From: Pseudomonas sp. REP124
Lineage (GTDB): Bacteria > Pseudomonadota > Gammaproteobacteria > Pseudomonadales > Pseudomonadaceae
Reading direction: 5' to 3'
Length of the DNA: 36,228 bases
Assembly (NCBI RefSeq): GCF_020164475.1
Contig: NZ_JAIQWX010000057.1
Location: forward strand, 1-36,228
The notes under the pieces were generated by a model that worked only from the letters and a program-made list of their open reading frames with translations, made no database searches and had not been told where the DNA came from. Positions 24,951 to 32,775 of the stretch are shown one piece after another. Positions within the stretch are counted from its first letter, which is position 1, and each line of letters starts with the position of its first letter. The position numbers were made by a program, and so were the translations under genes.

Positions 24951-25145
24951 ATGACAGACACTGACAACAAGAACCCTGAAGCAGATCTTCAGGACCGTTT
25001 CGAAGCCGTGCGTGGCAAAGCCGATATCAAATGGCGCACGGATGATTTGATGGCTTTGCTGAGAGGGGATACCAGCATTTGCTTGAAGGAAGAAGATCGC
25101 CCCGGCTTCCCAGCGGACCCCGGGGCGACTCACATCAGCGACTAA
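24951..25145 (+). CDS. Small acidic protein of unknown function
   Basis: This 64-residue frame has an AAGGAG ribosome-binding site (24935-24940) ahead of ATG 24951. The product is charged and hydrophilic (MTDTDNKNPEADLQDRFEAV, later IKWRTDDLMALLRGD). No domain is recognised. Its 3' end overlaps the convergent permease gene (ends 25135) by 11 bp, and the last residues may be ordinary read-on past an older stop. It is likely a real small protein, but with no evidence for a role. Confidence 0.55.
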   Translation: MTDTDNKNPEADLQDRFEAVRGKADIKWRTDDLMALLRGDTSICLKEEDRPGFPADPGATHISD

Positions 25146-26619
25146 CCTTCCAGGCATCCCCAGCAGGTGCGGTGCCGTGGTCGTACGGCTTGGCGATCCA
25201 CATGTAGAGCAGACCCAGGCCGATCACGATGACGGTGCTCAACACCATCGAGTAGTTGATGTACCACGCCGCATCCGGCGTGCGGGGCCAAGCCATGTTG
25301 ATGATGGCGCCGATGCCGTAGGCCAGGGCGCCGATGTTGACTAGCCAGCCCCAGGCGCCGAGGGTGAATTTGCCGCTCGGTTTCCAGCCTTTCATGCGGG
25401 CGTAAAGGGCCGCCAGGACGATCATCTGGAACGCCAGGTAGATGCCGATGGCGGCGAAGCTGACGATGGTGGCGACGGCATCCTGCAGAAAGAAGCCGAG
25501 GATGATGATCAGTGCCGGCAGGACGCCGGAGACGAACAGGGCGGCAACCGGCACCTGAGTTGTAGGAGAAATCTTCTTCAGCAGTCGACTGCCGATGACC
25601 ATTTCGTCACGGGCGTAGGAGTACAGCAGACGGCTCGCCGCCGCTTGCAGGCTGATGACGCAGGAGATGAAGGAAATCATCACCACGCCCATGACCATTT
25701 TCGAGCCGACCGGGCCGAAAGCGTTGTTGAGGATAGTGCCGACCGGGTCCTTGTCGGTGCCGTTGATCACGGCTTGCATGTCCGGCACGGCGAGAATCAG
25801 GGCCAGGCAGGCGAACATCGCGGCGACGCCGCCGATGTAGATGGTCATGCGCATGGCCACCGGGATTTTCTTGCTCGGGTTCGGGGTTTCTTCGGCCACG
25901 TCGCCGCAGGCTTCGAAGCCGTAGTACAGGAACATCCCCGCCAGGGACGCGGTGAGGAACGCCGGCAGGTACGAGCCATCGACGCTGATGCCGAAGGTGT
26001 CGAACAGCACGCCGATCGACTGATGACGCTCGAAGATCAGCAGGTAGACGCCGACGATCACCGCGCCAATCAGTTCGCAGAGGAAGCCGAACATGGCGAT
26101 TCGCGCCAGGGTCTTGGTGCCGCTGAGATTGACCAGGGTGGCGAACAACGTCAGCACCAGGGCGATGACGATGTTGGTGTTGTTGCTCGGTTCAAAACCC
26201 AGCATGGCTGCAAGGTAAGGACCTGCGCCGACCGCAACGGCGGCGATGGTCACGCACAGGGCAATGGAGTAGATCCAGCCGACCATCCATGCCCAGCGCT
26301 TGCCCACCAGACGCCGGGCCCACGGATATACGCCGCCGGAGATCGGGAACTGCGAGACCACTTCACCGAATATCAGGCACACCAGCAACTGGCCGCAACC
26401 GACCAGCAAATAGGCCCAGAACATTGGTGGCCCGCCGGCGGCGAGGCAAAGGCCGAAGAGGGTATAAACCCCTACGACCGGTGACAGGTAAGTGAAGCCC
26501 AGGGCGAAGTTTTCCCACAGGCTCATGCTGCGATTGAAGTTGGAGGTGTAACCCAGTTGGCGTAACTGCTCGGCATCGCTGTCGGCAGCGGCCGTCGAGA
26601 GATCGGGTGATGCACTCAT
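25135..26619 (-). CDS. APC-family amino acid/GABA permease
   Basis: This 494-residue integral membrane protein has about 12 transmembrane segments. Its N-terminal part (LRQLGYTSNFNRSMSLWENFALGFTYLSPVVGVYTLFG, about residues 20-57) and the loop GDVAEETPNPSKKIPVAM place it in the amino acid/choline (ACT) transporter branch, whose members carry GABA, choline or amino acids. Because it ends a block of polyamine uptake and aminobutyraldehyde oxidation genes, GABA or a related amine is a reasonable guess. It is separated from patD by a REP pair and so may have its own promoter. The substrate is unproven. Confidence 0.85.
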   Translation of the reverse strand: MSASPDLSTAAADSDAEQLRQLGYTSNFNRSMSLWENFALGFTYLSPVVGVYTLFGLCLAAGGPPMFWAYLLVGCGQLLVCLIFGEVVSQFPISGGVYPWARRLVGKRWAWMVGWIYSIALCVTIAAVAVGAGPYLAAMLGFEPSNNTNIVIALVLTLFATLVNLSGTKTLARIAMFGFLCELIGAVIVGVYLLIFERHQSIGVLFDTFGISVDGSYLPAFLTASLAGMFLYYGFEACGDVAEETPNPSKKIPVAMRMTIYIGGVAAMFACLALILAVPDMQAVINGTDKDPVGTILNNAFGPVGSKMVMGVVMISFISCVISLQAAASRLLYSYARDEMVIGSRLLKKISPTTQVPVAALFVSGVLPALIIILGFFLQDAVATIVSFAAIGIYLAFQMIVLAALYARMKGWKPSGKFTLGAWGWLVNIGALAYGIGAIINMAWPRTPDAAWYINYSMVLSTVIVIGLGLLYMWIAKPYDHGTAPAGDAWKVSR

Positions 26620-26776
26620 GTGTGTTTTCTCCGGAAAATCGGCAGATTTCGGATGGCCGAAGCCGTGGCGGGGCTGTGAGAGCGCCGCCAGGTTCGGTGG
26701 TTATTGTTGTTTTGTTGGTTTGGAGCCTGGTGGTGCGTAGTGCCGGTTTCTGCCCTGAAACCGTGGTGAATCCCAC

Positions 26777-26876
26777 TGTAGGAGCGAGCTTGCTCGCGAA
26801 GAACCTGAGAGCACCGCGGGGCGTCAGGAACCCCGCGTCATCGTTGACGTCCATCGCGAGCAAGCTCGCTCCTACA
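26777..26876. repeat. REP pair, class A, 100 bp, inverted copy
   Basis: The arms TGTAGGAGCGAGCTTGCTCG and the inverse match class A. The interior is in the opposite orientation to the other copies: read on the minus strand it has GATGGACGTCAACGATGACG followed by GCGGGG...CCCCGCGGTG. It separates patD from the APC permease. The other parts of the 268-bp gap 26620-26887 show nothing. Confidence 0.88.
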
Positions 26877-26887
26877 GGTAATGCTTT

Positions 26888-28312
26888 TTAGTGCTTGAAC
26901 ATCACATGCCGAACGACGGTGTAGTCCTCCAGCCCGTACATCGACATGTCCTTCCCATACCCGGACAGTTTCTGGCCGCCGTGCGGCATTTCACTGACCA
27001 ACATGAAGTGGGTGTTGACCCAGGTGCAGCCGTACTGCAGGCGCGCCGATAGGCGATGGGCGCGGCCGACGTCGGCGGTCCAGACCGAGGACGCCAGGCC
27101 GTAGTCCGAGTCGTTGGCCCAGCCCAGAACCTGAGCCTCATCGGTGAATTTGGTCACCGAAACGACCGGGCCAAATACCTCGCGACGAACGATTTCGTCG
27201 TCCTGCTGCGCGTCCGCCAGCACGGTCGGTTCGAAGAAAAAGCCATTGCCGTCCACCGCCTTGCCGCCGGTGATCAGGCGGATGTGCGGCTGGGCCACGG
27301 CGCGCTCGACAAACCCGGCCACGCGGTCGCGGTGTTGCGCGGTGATCAGCGGACCGAGTTCGGTCGATGGATCGTCCTGTAAACCGTATTTGATGCTGCT
27401 GACCGCTGCGCCGAGCTTCTCGACGAATTTCTCGTAGATACCTTCCTGCGCGTAAATACGGCAGGCAGCGGTGCAGTCCTGGCCGGCGTTGTAGAAGCCG
27501 AAGGTGCGGATGCCTTCGACGGCGGCATCGATGTCGGCGTCGTCAAAGATGATCACCGGCGCCTTGCCGCCCAGTTCCATGTGCATGCGTTTGACGCTGT
27601 CGGCGGTGCTGGAAATGATGTTCGAGCCGGTGGCGATCGAGCCGGTCAGCGACACCATGCGCACTTTCGGGTGGGTGACCAGCGGGCTGCCGACGCTAGG
27701 ACCACGGCCGAACACCAGGTTGAGTACGCCGGCCGGGAAGATTTCCGACGCCAGTTGCGCCAGACGCAGCGCGGTCAGCGGGGTCTGTTCCGATGGCTTG
27801 AGCACCACGGTATTGCCAGCGGCGAGGGCCGGGGCGATTTTCCAGGCGACCATCATCAGCGGGTAGTTCCACGGCGCGATGGAGGCGATCACGCCCACCG
27901 GATCACGGCGGATCATCGAAGTGTGGCCGGGCAGGTATTCGCCACCGGCCGAACCGCTCATGCAACGGCTGGCGCCGGCGAAGAATCGGAACACGTCGGC
28001 AATCGCCGGGATCTCGTCATTCAGCGCGGCGCTGTAGGGTTTGCCGCAGTTGTCCGATTCCAGCTTGGCCAGCTCTTCGCCGTGGGCTTCGATGGCGTCG
28101 GCGAGTTTGAGCAGCAGCAGGGAACGGTCTTTGGGCGGGGTCTGCGACCAGCCGTCGAACGCGGCATCGGCAGCGCGCACGGCGGCATCGACCTGGGCTT
28201 CGCTGGCTTCGTTGATTTCCACCAGCACGCGGCCCAGGGCGGGGTTGAACACCGGTTGGGCCGGGCCTTCGCCGTTGAGCAGTTGGCCGTTGATCAGGAG
28301 TTGGGTTTGCAT
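26888..28312 (-). CDS. patD: Gamma-aminobutyraldehyde dehydrogenase PatD
   Basis: This 474-residue aldehyde dehydrogenase has the same length as E. coli PatD/YdcW. It oxidises 4-aminobutyraldehyde (1-pyrroline) to GABA with NAD+, following putrescine transamination. The catalytic residues Glu246 (HMELGGKAP) and Cys280 (NAGQDCTAA) are at the same numbers as in E. coli. The NAD-binding region IAPWNYPLMMVAWKIAPALAAGN is intact. I chose ATG 28312 with GAGGA 8 bases upstream; the open frame reaches a TTG at 28330. It follows the YdcV-type permease gene after a REP pair, in the same gene order as ydcSTUVW. Confidence 0.92.
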   Translation of the reverse strand: MQTQLLINGQLLNGEGPAQPVFNPALGRVLVEINEASEAQVDAAVRAADAAFDGWSQTPPKDRSLLLLKLADAIEAHGEELAKLESDNCGKPYSAALNDEIPAIADVFRFFAGASRCMSGSAGGEYLPGHTSMIRRDPVGVIASIAPWNYPLMMVAWKIAPALAAGNTVVLKPSEQTPLTALRLAQLASEIFPAGVLNLVFGRGPSVGSPLVTHPKVRMVSLTGSIATGSNIISSTADSVKRMHMELGGKAPVIIFDDADIDAAVEGIRTFGFYNAGQDCTAACRIYAQEGIYEKFVEKLGAAVSSIKYGLQDDPSTELGPLITAQHRDRVAGFVERAVAQPHIRLITGGKAVDGNGFFFEPTVLADAQQDDEIVRREVFGPVVSVTKFTDEAQVLGWANDSDYGLASSVWTADVGRAHRLSARLQYGCTWVNTHFMLVSEMPHGGQKLSGYGKDMSMYGLEDYTVVRHVMFKH

Positions 28313-28361
28313 TGGTTTTGTCCTCTTCAAATACTTTTATTTTTCTGTAGAAACCGAACCC

Positions 28362-28454
28362 TGTAGGAGCGAGGCTTGCCCGCGAAGAGGCCATCAAAAT
28401 TCGGCATTGATGGTGGCTGACACACCGCTTTCGCGGGCAAGCCTCGCTCCTACA
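28362..28454. repeat. REP pair, class B, 93 bp
   Basis: TGTAGGAGCGAGGCTTGCCC and its inverse around an interior (GCGAAGAGGCCATCAAAATT...ACACCGCTTTCGCGG) related to the class B interior near metE. It lies between the transporter's last permease gene and patD. Confidence 0.88.
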
Positions 28455-28479
28455 GGAGAGGTTGTTGTCTGTTGTTGAA

Positions 28480-29304
28480 TTACTTCCCGCCACTCCCCGC
28501 AACGCTTTCACCGCCACGGGTCAGGTAATAGGCGCCGAGGATCGGCAGCATGGTCACCATCATCACCAGCATCGCCACGACGTTGGTCACCGGTACATCC
28601 CGAGGGCGGCTGAGCTGATTGAGCAGCCACAACGGCAGGGTGCGCTCATGGCCGGCGGTGAAGGTGGTGACGATGATCTCGTCGAACGACAGCGCAAACG
28701 CCAACATGCCGCCGGCCAGCAACGCCGAGCCCAGATTCGGCAGGATGATGTAGCGGAAGGTCTGCCAACCGTCGGCGCCGAGGTCCATCGACGCCTCGAT
28801 CAGGCTGTGGGAGGTGCGGCGCAACCGTGCGATCACGTTGTTGTAGACGATCACCACACAGAAGGTCGCGTGGCCGACGATGATGGTGAACATCCCGGGC
28901 TCGATGCCCAGCGACTTGAAGGTCGCCAGCAGTGCGATCCCGGTGATGATCCCCGGCAGGGCGATGGGCAGGATCAGCATCAGCGAGATGCCCTGCTTGC
29001 CGAAGAAGTCCCGGCGATACAGCGCCGCCGAAGCCAGCGTGCCGAGAACCATTGCGATCAGCGTGGCAATCGAGGCGATCTGCAGCGACAGCTTGATCGC
29101 TTCCAGCACGTCGGGCCGCGAGAACGCCACGCCGATCCACTTCAGGGTGAAACCCTTGGGCGGAAAGCTGAACGCCGCGTCTTCGGTGTTGAAGGCGTAC
29201 ATGAAGATGATCAGGATCGGGAAGTGCAGGAACACCAACCCGCCCCAGGCTGCGATTTTGAGGCCCCAGGAGGCACGCCCTTGTGATGAAGAGTCAGAGT
29301 GCAT
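28480..29304 (-). CDS. Polyamine-type ABC transporter permease (YdcV/PotC-like)
   Basis: This 274-residue inner-membrane permease of the PotC/YdcV group has six predicted helices and an EAA loop seen as EASMDLGADGWQTFRYIILPNL (about residues 162-183). With the permease encoded just upstream, it would form the channel for a putrescine/polyamine-like substrate. Its start overlaps the stop of the upstream permease gene by 11 bp, so both are co-translated. Substrate is inferred from family and from patD next door. Confidence 0.88.
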   Translation of the reverse strand: MHSDSSSQGRASWGLKIAAWGGLVFLHFPILIIFMYAFNTEDAAFSFPPKGFTLKWIGVAFSRPDVLEAIKLSLQIASIATLIAMVLGTLASAALYRRDFFGKQGISLMLILPIALPGIITGIALLATFKSLGIEPGMFTIIVGHATFCVVIVYNNVIARLRRTSHSLIEASMDLGADGWQTFRYIILPNLGSALLAGGMLAFALSFDEIIVTTFTAGHERTLPLWLLNQLSRPRDVPVTNVVAMLVMMVTMLPILGAYYLTRGGESVAGSGGK

Positions 29305-30241
29305 CGAAGGCCCCCAGACGTTTGACGATGGACAGGTAAACGGCGATCAGCACGATCGGCACCAGGGTGAACGCAGCGGCCATCGGCATGTTGCCGATCG
29401 CACCTTGCTGGGCGTAAACCATGCTGCCGACGAAGTAGCCCGGCGGGCCTACCAGCTGCGGCACGATGAAATCGCCGAGGGTCAGGGAGAAGGTGAAGAT
29501 CGAGCCGGCGGCAATGCCCGGTACCGAGAGCGGCAGAATCACCTGCATGAAGGTCTGGCTGGGCTTGGCGCCAAGGTCGGCGGAAGCCTGCAACAGCGAC
29601 GGCGGCAGACGCTCCAGCGAGGCCTGGATCGGCAGGATCATGAACGGCAGCCAGATGTAGACGAACACCATGAACCGCCCCAGGTGCGAGGTCGACAGGG
29701 TGCTTCCGCCCACGCCCGGAATCCCCAGCACGAACTGCAACAACGGCTCCAGCCCCAGGTGCTGGACGAACCACTGCGCCACGCCGCCCTTGGCCAGCAG
29801 CAGCGTCCAGGCGTAGGCCTTGACGATGTAACTGGCCCACATCGGCATCATCACCGCGATGTAGAAAAACGCCTTGGTCTTGCCGGTGGTGTAGCGCGCC
29901 ATGTAGTAGGCGATCGGGAACGCGACGATGGCGCTGGCGATCGAGACCACGATGGCCATGCTCAGGGTGCGCAGAATGATGTCGAAATTGGCGGGCTGGA
30001 ACAGTGCGGCGAAGTTCGCCAGGGTCAGGTCGGGGGTGACCGCCATGGTGAAGTCGTCGAAGGTGTAGAAACCTTGCCACAGCAGGGTCAGCAACGAACC
30101 CAGGTAGATCGCGCCGAACCACAGCAGCGGCGGAATCAACAGCATCGACAGGTACAGGTTCGGCCGGCGGTACAGCAGGTTGGAAAACCTGCGCAGTGCC
30201 GAGCCTCCTGTCGTGGTTTGAGAGATAGCCATGGTGTTCAT
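29294..30241 (-). CDS. Polyamine-type ABC transporter permease (YdcU/PotB-like)
   Basis: This 315-residue permease of the PotB/YdcU group (E. coli YdcU has 313) carries the EAA-loop stretch QASADLGAKPSQTFMQVILPLSVPGI (about residues 217-242) and about six helices. The ATG at 30241 starts 1 bp after the ATPase stop; a second in-frame ATG at 30232 is possible. It pairs with the permease encoded at 28480-29304. Confidence 0.88.
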   Translation of the reverse strand: MNTMAISQTTTGGSALRRFSNLLYRRPNLYLSMLLIPPLLWFGAIYLGSLLTLLWQGFYTFDDFTMAVTPDLTLANFAALFQPANFDIILRTLSMAIVVSIASAIVAFPIAYYMARYTTGKTKAFFYIAVMMPMWASYIVKAYAWTLLLAKGGVAQWFVQHLGLEPLLQFVLGIPGVGGSTLSTSHLGRFMVFVYIWLPFMILPIQASLERLPPSLLQASADLGAKPSQTFMQVILPLSVPGIAAGSIFTFSLTLGDFIVPQLVGPPGYFVGSMVYAQQGAIGNMPMAAAFTLVPIVLIAVYLSIVKRLGAFDAL

Positions 30242-30242
30242 C

Positions 30243-31280
30243 TCAGACCCCGCTTGCCAGGGTGTCGTGCAGCGGGATCATCGCTTCGCGGGCCCAGCGC
30301 GCGGTCATGCGTTGCCCGGTCTGGTGTTGGGCGCTGGTATCGAGCCACTGGTTGTTGGCCTTGCTGATGTTCAGGGTCTGGCCGTTATCCAGTTTCAGTT
30401 CATAGCGGGTGGCGCTGCCCTGATATTGAATGTCGTGCAGCAGGCCGCTGACTTCGATTTCATGGCTGGCCAGCGGGCCCTCGGCAAACCGCACGTGTTC
30501 CGGGCGGATCGAAAACGGCTGCGGATTGCCGCTCAGCTCACGGGCCAGATCGCCACGGATCACGTTGGAGGTGCCGACGAATTCGGCGACGAAAGTGGTC
30601 GCAGGTTTCATGTACAGGTTGCGCGGCGAGTCGACCTGTTCGATGCGGCCCTTGTTGAAGACGGCCACGCGGTCGGACATCGACAGCGCTTCGGTCTGGT
30701 CGTGGGTGACGAAGATGAAGGTGATGCCGAGCTGGCGTTGCAGCTTCTTCAATTCGCTCTGCATCTGCTCGCGCAGCTTGAGGTCCAGTGCGCCGAGGGG
30801 CTCGTCGAGCAGCAGCACCCGTGGGCGGTTGACCAGGGCACGGGCCAGGGCCACGCGCTGACGCTGGCCGCCGGAGAGCTGCACCGGCTTGCGCTCGCCG
30901 TAGCCGCCGAGAGCGACCATGTCGAGGGCTTCTTCGGCGCGCTTGTTGCGTTCGCCCTTGGCCACGCCTTTGACTTTCAAACCGTAGGCGACGTTGTCGC
31001 GAACGTTCATGTGCGGGAACAGCGCGTAATCCTGGAACACGGTGTTCACGTCGCGCTGATACGGCGGCAGCCCGGCGGCTTCCTCGCCGTGAATGCGGAT
31101 GGAGCCTGCGCTCGGTTGTTCGAAACCGGCGATCAGGCGCAGACAGGTGGTTTTGCCCGAGCCCGAAGGGCCCAGCATGGAGAAGAACTCGCCGTCCTGG
31201 ATATCGATGGAAACCCGGTCAACGGCCTTCACTTCGCCGAACTGACGGGAAACGTTGGTGAACTGGACTGCAAGCGTCAT
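30243..31280 (-). CDS. Polyamine-type ABC transporter ATPase (YdcT/PotA-like)
   Basis: This 345-residue ATPase has Walker A GPSGSGKT (37-44), signature LSGGQRQR (135-142), Walker B LLLDE (156-160) and the H-loop in FVTHDQTEALSM. The C-terminal part (about residues 240-345) is a TOBE-type regulatory domain, as in PotA. It energises the YdcU/YdcV-type permeases. The 259-bp gap upstream, to the binding-protein gene, holds a 133-bp inverted-repeat element. Confidence 0.9.
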   Translation of the reverse strand: MTLAVQFTNVSRQFGEVKAVDRVSIDIQDGEFFSMLGPSGSGKTTCLRLIAGFEQPSAGSIRIHGEEAAGLPPYQRDVNTVFQDYALFPHMNVRDNVAYGLKVKGVAKGERNKRAEEALDMVALGGYGERKPVQLSGGQRQRVALARALVNRPRVLLLDEPLGALDLKLREQMQSELKKLQRQLGITFIFVTHDQTEALSMSDRVAVFNKGRIEQVDSPRNLYMKPATTFVAEFVGTSNVIRGDLARELSGNPQPFSIRPEHVRFAEGPLASHEIEVSGLLHDIQYQGSATRYELKLDNGQTLNISKANNQWLDTSAQHQTGQRMTARWAREAMIPLHDTLASGV

Positions 31281-31379
31281 GGTGCGGTGCTCCGAAAAGG
31301 CGAGGGTCGTCGCAGCGGCCCTGCCTGGACTTCTGAAAAATCTGAATCAAGATCGCGTCGGTGTAGCTGGAGTACTCAT

Positions 31380-31512
31380 TGTGGCGAGGGGGCTTGCCCC
31401 CGTTCGGCTGCGAAGCAGTCGCAAAACCTGCCTCCGCGATTTTCCTGACAGTACGCGGTGGATGGTTTCAGGGCGGCTTCGCCACCCAACGGGGGCAAGC
31501 CCCCTCGCCACA
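31380..31512. repeat. 133-bp inverted-repeat element (TGTGGCGAGGGG type)
   Basis: The ends TGTGGCGAGGGGGCTTGCCC and their exact inverse enclose an interior with CTGCGAAGCAGTCGCAAAAC. The element has the same length as that at 24740-24872 and shares an interior block with it, but the arms differ. It lies between the solute-binding protein gene and the ATPase gene, where its hairpin may lower read-through into the downstream transport genes. Confidence 0.8.
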
Positions 31513-31539
31513 GGAGTTCTTCAGGCGCGGCGCAGGGGG

Positions 31540-32691
31540 TTATCTGCCGCCCATGATCGCGATGTAGTCCTGGGTCCAGCGGCTGTACGGCACGAACTTG
31601 CCGCCTTCGGCCTGCGGGGTTTTCCAGAAGGCGATCTTGTCGAACTGGTCAAAACCGTTGGTCTTGCAGCCTTCGGCGCCGAGCAGTTCGCTCTCCTTGC
31701 ACGCCGCCGGTACCGCCGGCAACGAACCGAACCAGGCGGCCACGTCGCCCTGGACCTTCGGTTGCAGCGACCAGTCCATCCACTTGTAGGCACAGTTCGG
31801 ATGCTTGGCCTCGGTGTGCAACATGGTGGTGTCGGCCCAGCCCGTGGCGCCTTCTTTCGGGATGGTCGAGGCGATCGGCTGTTTCTCGTTCATCAGGCCG
31901 TTGACCTGATACGGCCAGGCGCCGGAAGCGACCACGCCTTCGTTCTTGAAGTCGCTCATCTGCACGGTGGTGTCGTGCCAGTAGCGGTGGATCAGCGGCT
32001 GCTGCGCGCGAAGCAGATCGAGCACCGCCTTGTATTGCTCTTCGGTCAGCTCGTAAGGGTTCTTGATCCCCAGTTCCGGCTTGGCGGTCTTGAGGTACAG
32101 CGCCGCATCGGCGATGTAGATAGGGCCGTCATAGGCCTGCACACGGCCCTTGTTCGGTTTTCCGTCCGGCAGGTTTTCCGCGGCAAACACCACGCTCCAG
32201 CTGTCCGGCGCGGTCTTGAACACGTTGGTGTTGTACATCAGCACGTTCGGGCCCCACTGGTACGGGGTGCCGTAGGTCTGATTGTTGACCACGTACCAGG
32301 GCGCATCCTTGAGGCGCGGGTCGAGGTTCTTCCAGTTCGGGATCAGCGCAGTGTTGATCGGCTGGACACGCTTGCCGACGATCAGGCGCAGGGAGGCGTC
32401 GCCCGACGCGGTGACCAGGTCGTAACCGCCCTTGGCCATCAGGCTGACCATTTCATCGGAGGTGGCGGCGGTCTTCACGTTGACCTTGCAGCCGGTTTCC
32501 TTCTCGAAACCGGTCACCCAGTCGTAGGCCTTGTCGCTTTCGCCCCGTTCGATGTAGCCGGGCCAGGCCACGATATCCAGCTGACCTTCGCCAGCGCCGA
32601 CAGCCTTCAGCGGCTCGGCGGCCTGGACACTGGCACTGGCCAGCAGCGCGGTGGTGATTGCACTGAGCAGTGCGGTCTTGTGCGCGAACAT
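31540..32691 (-). CDS. Polyamine-type ABC transporter substrate-binding protein (YdcS-like)
   Basis: This 383-residue periplasmic protein (E. coli YdcS 381) has a signal peptide (MFAHKTALLSAITTALLASASVQA, cleavage near 24/25). The mature domain has the YdcS/PotD-type pattern GQLDIVAWPGYIERGESDKAYDWVTGFEKETGC, and YQWGPNVLMYNTNVF near residues 145-159. GAGGG lies just ahead of the ATG. It is the first transporter gene of the block and delivers the ligand, presumably putrescine or a relative; the exact ligand is not read from sequence. Confidence 0.9.
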   Translation of the reverse strand: MFAHKTALLSAITTALLASASVQAAEPLKAVGAGEGQLDIVAWPGYIERGESDKAYDWVTGFEKETGCKVNVKTAATSDEMVSLMAKGGYDLVTASGDASLRLIVGKRVQPINTALIPNWKNLDPRLKDAPWYVVNNQTYGTPYQWGPNVLMYNTNVFKTAPDSWSVVFAAENLPDGKPNKGRVQAYDGPIYIADAALYLKTAKPELGIKNPYELTEEQYKAVLDLLRAQQPLIHRYWHDTTVQMSDFKNEGVVASGAWPYQVNGLMNEKQPIASTIPKEGATGWADTTMLHTEAKHPNCAYKWMDWSLQPKVQGDVAAWFGSLPAVPAACKESELLGAEGCKTNGFDQFDKIAFWKTPQAEGGKFVPYSRWTQDYIAIMGGR

Positions 32692-32775
32692 GGAATTCCC
32701 TCTTCTTTAAATTATGGTCGGGGCAGTTTTTCGAACGGGGTGAAGCATGCCGTTGGCGGCTTGTTATTAGCGTAG

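Noticed and set aside
24716..24964. 82-codon plus-strand frame over the inverted-repeat element
   Set aside because: It is formed almost wholly by the repeat, with no ribosome-binding site and a Ser/Gln/Arg-rich product.
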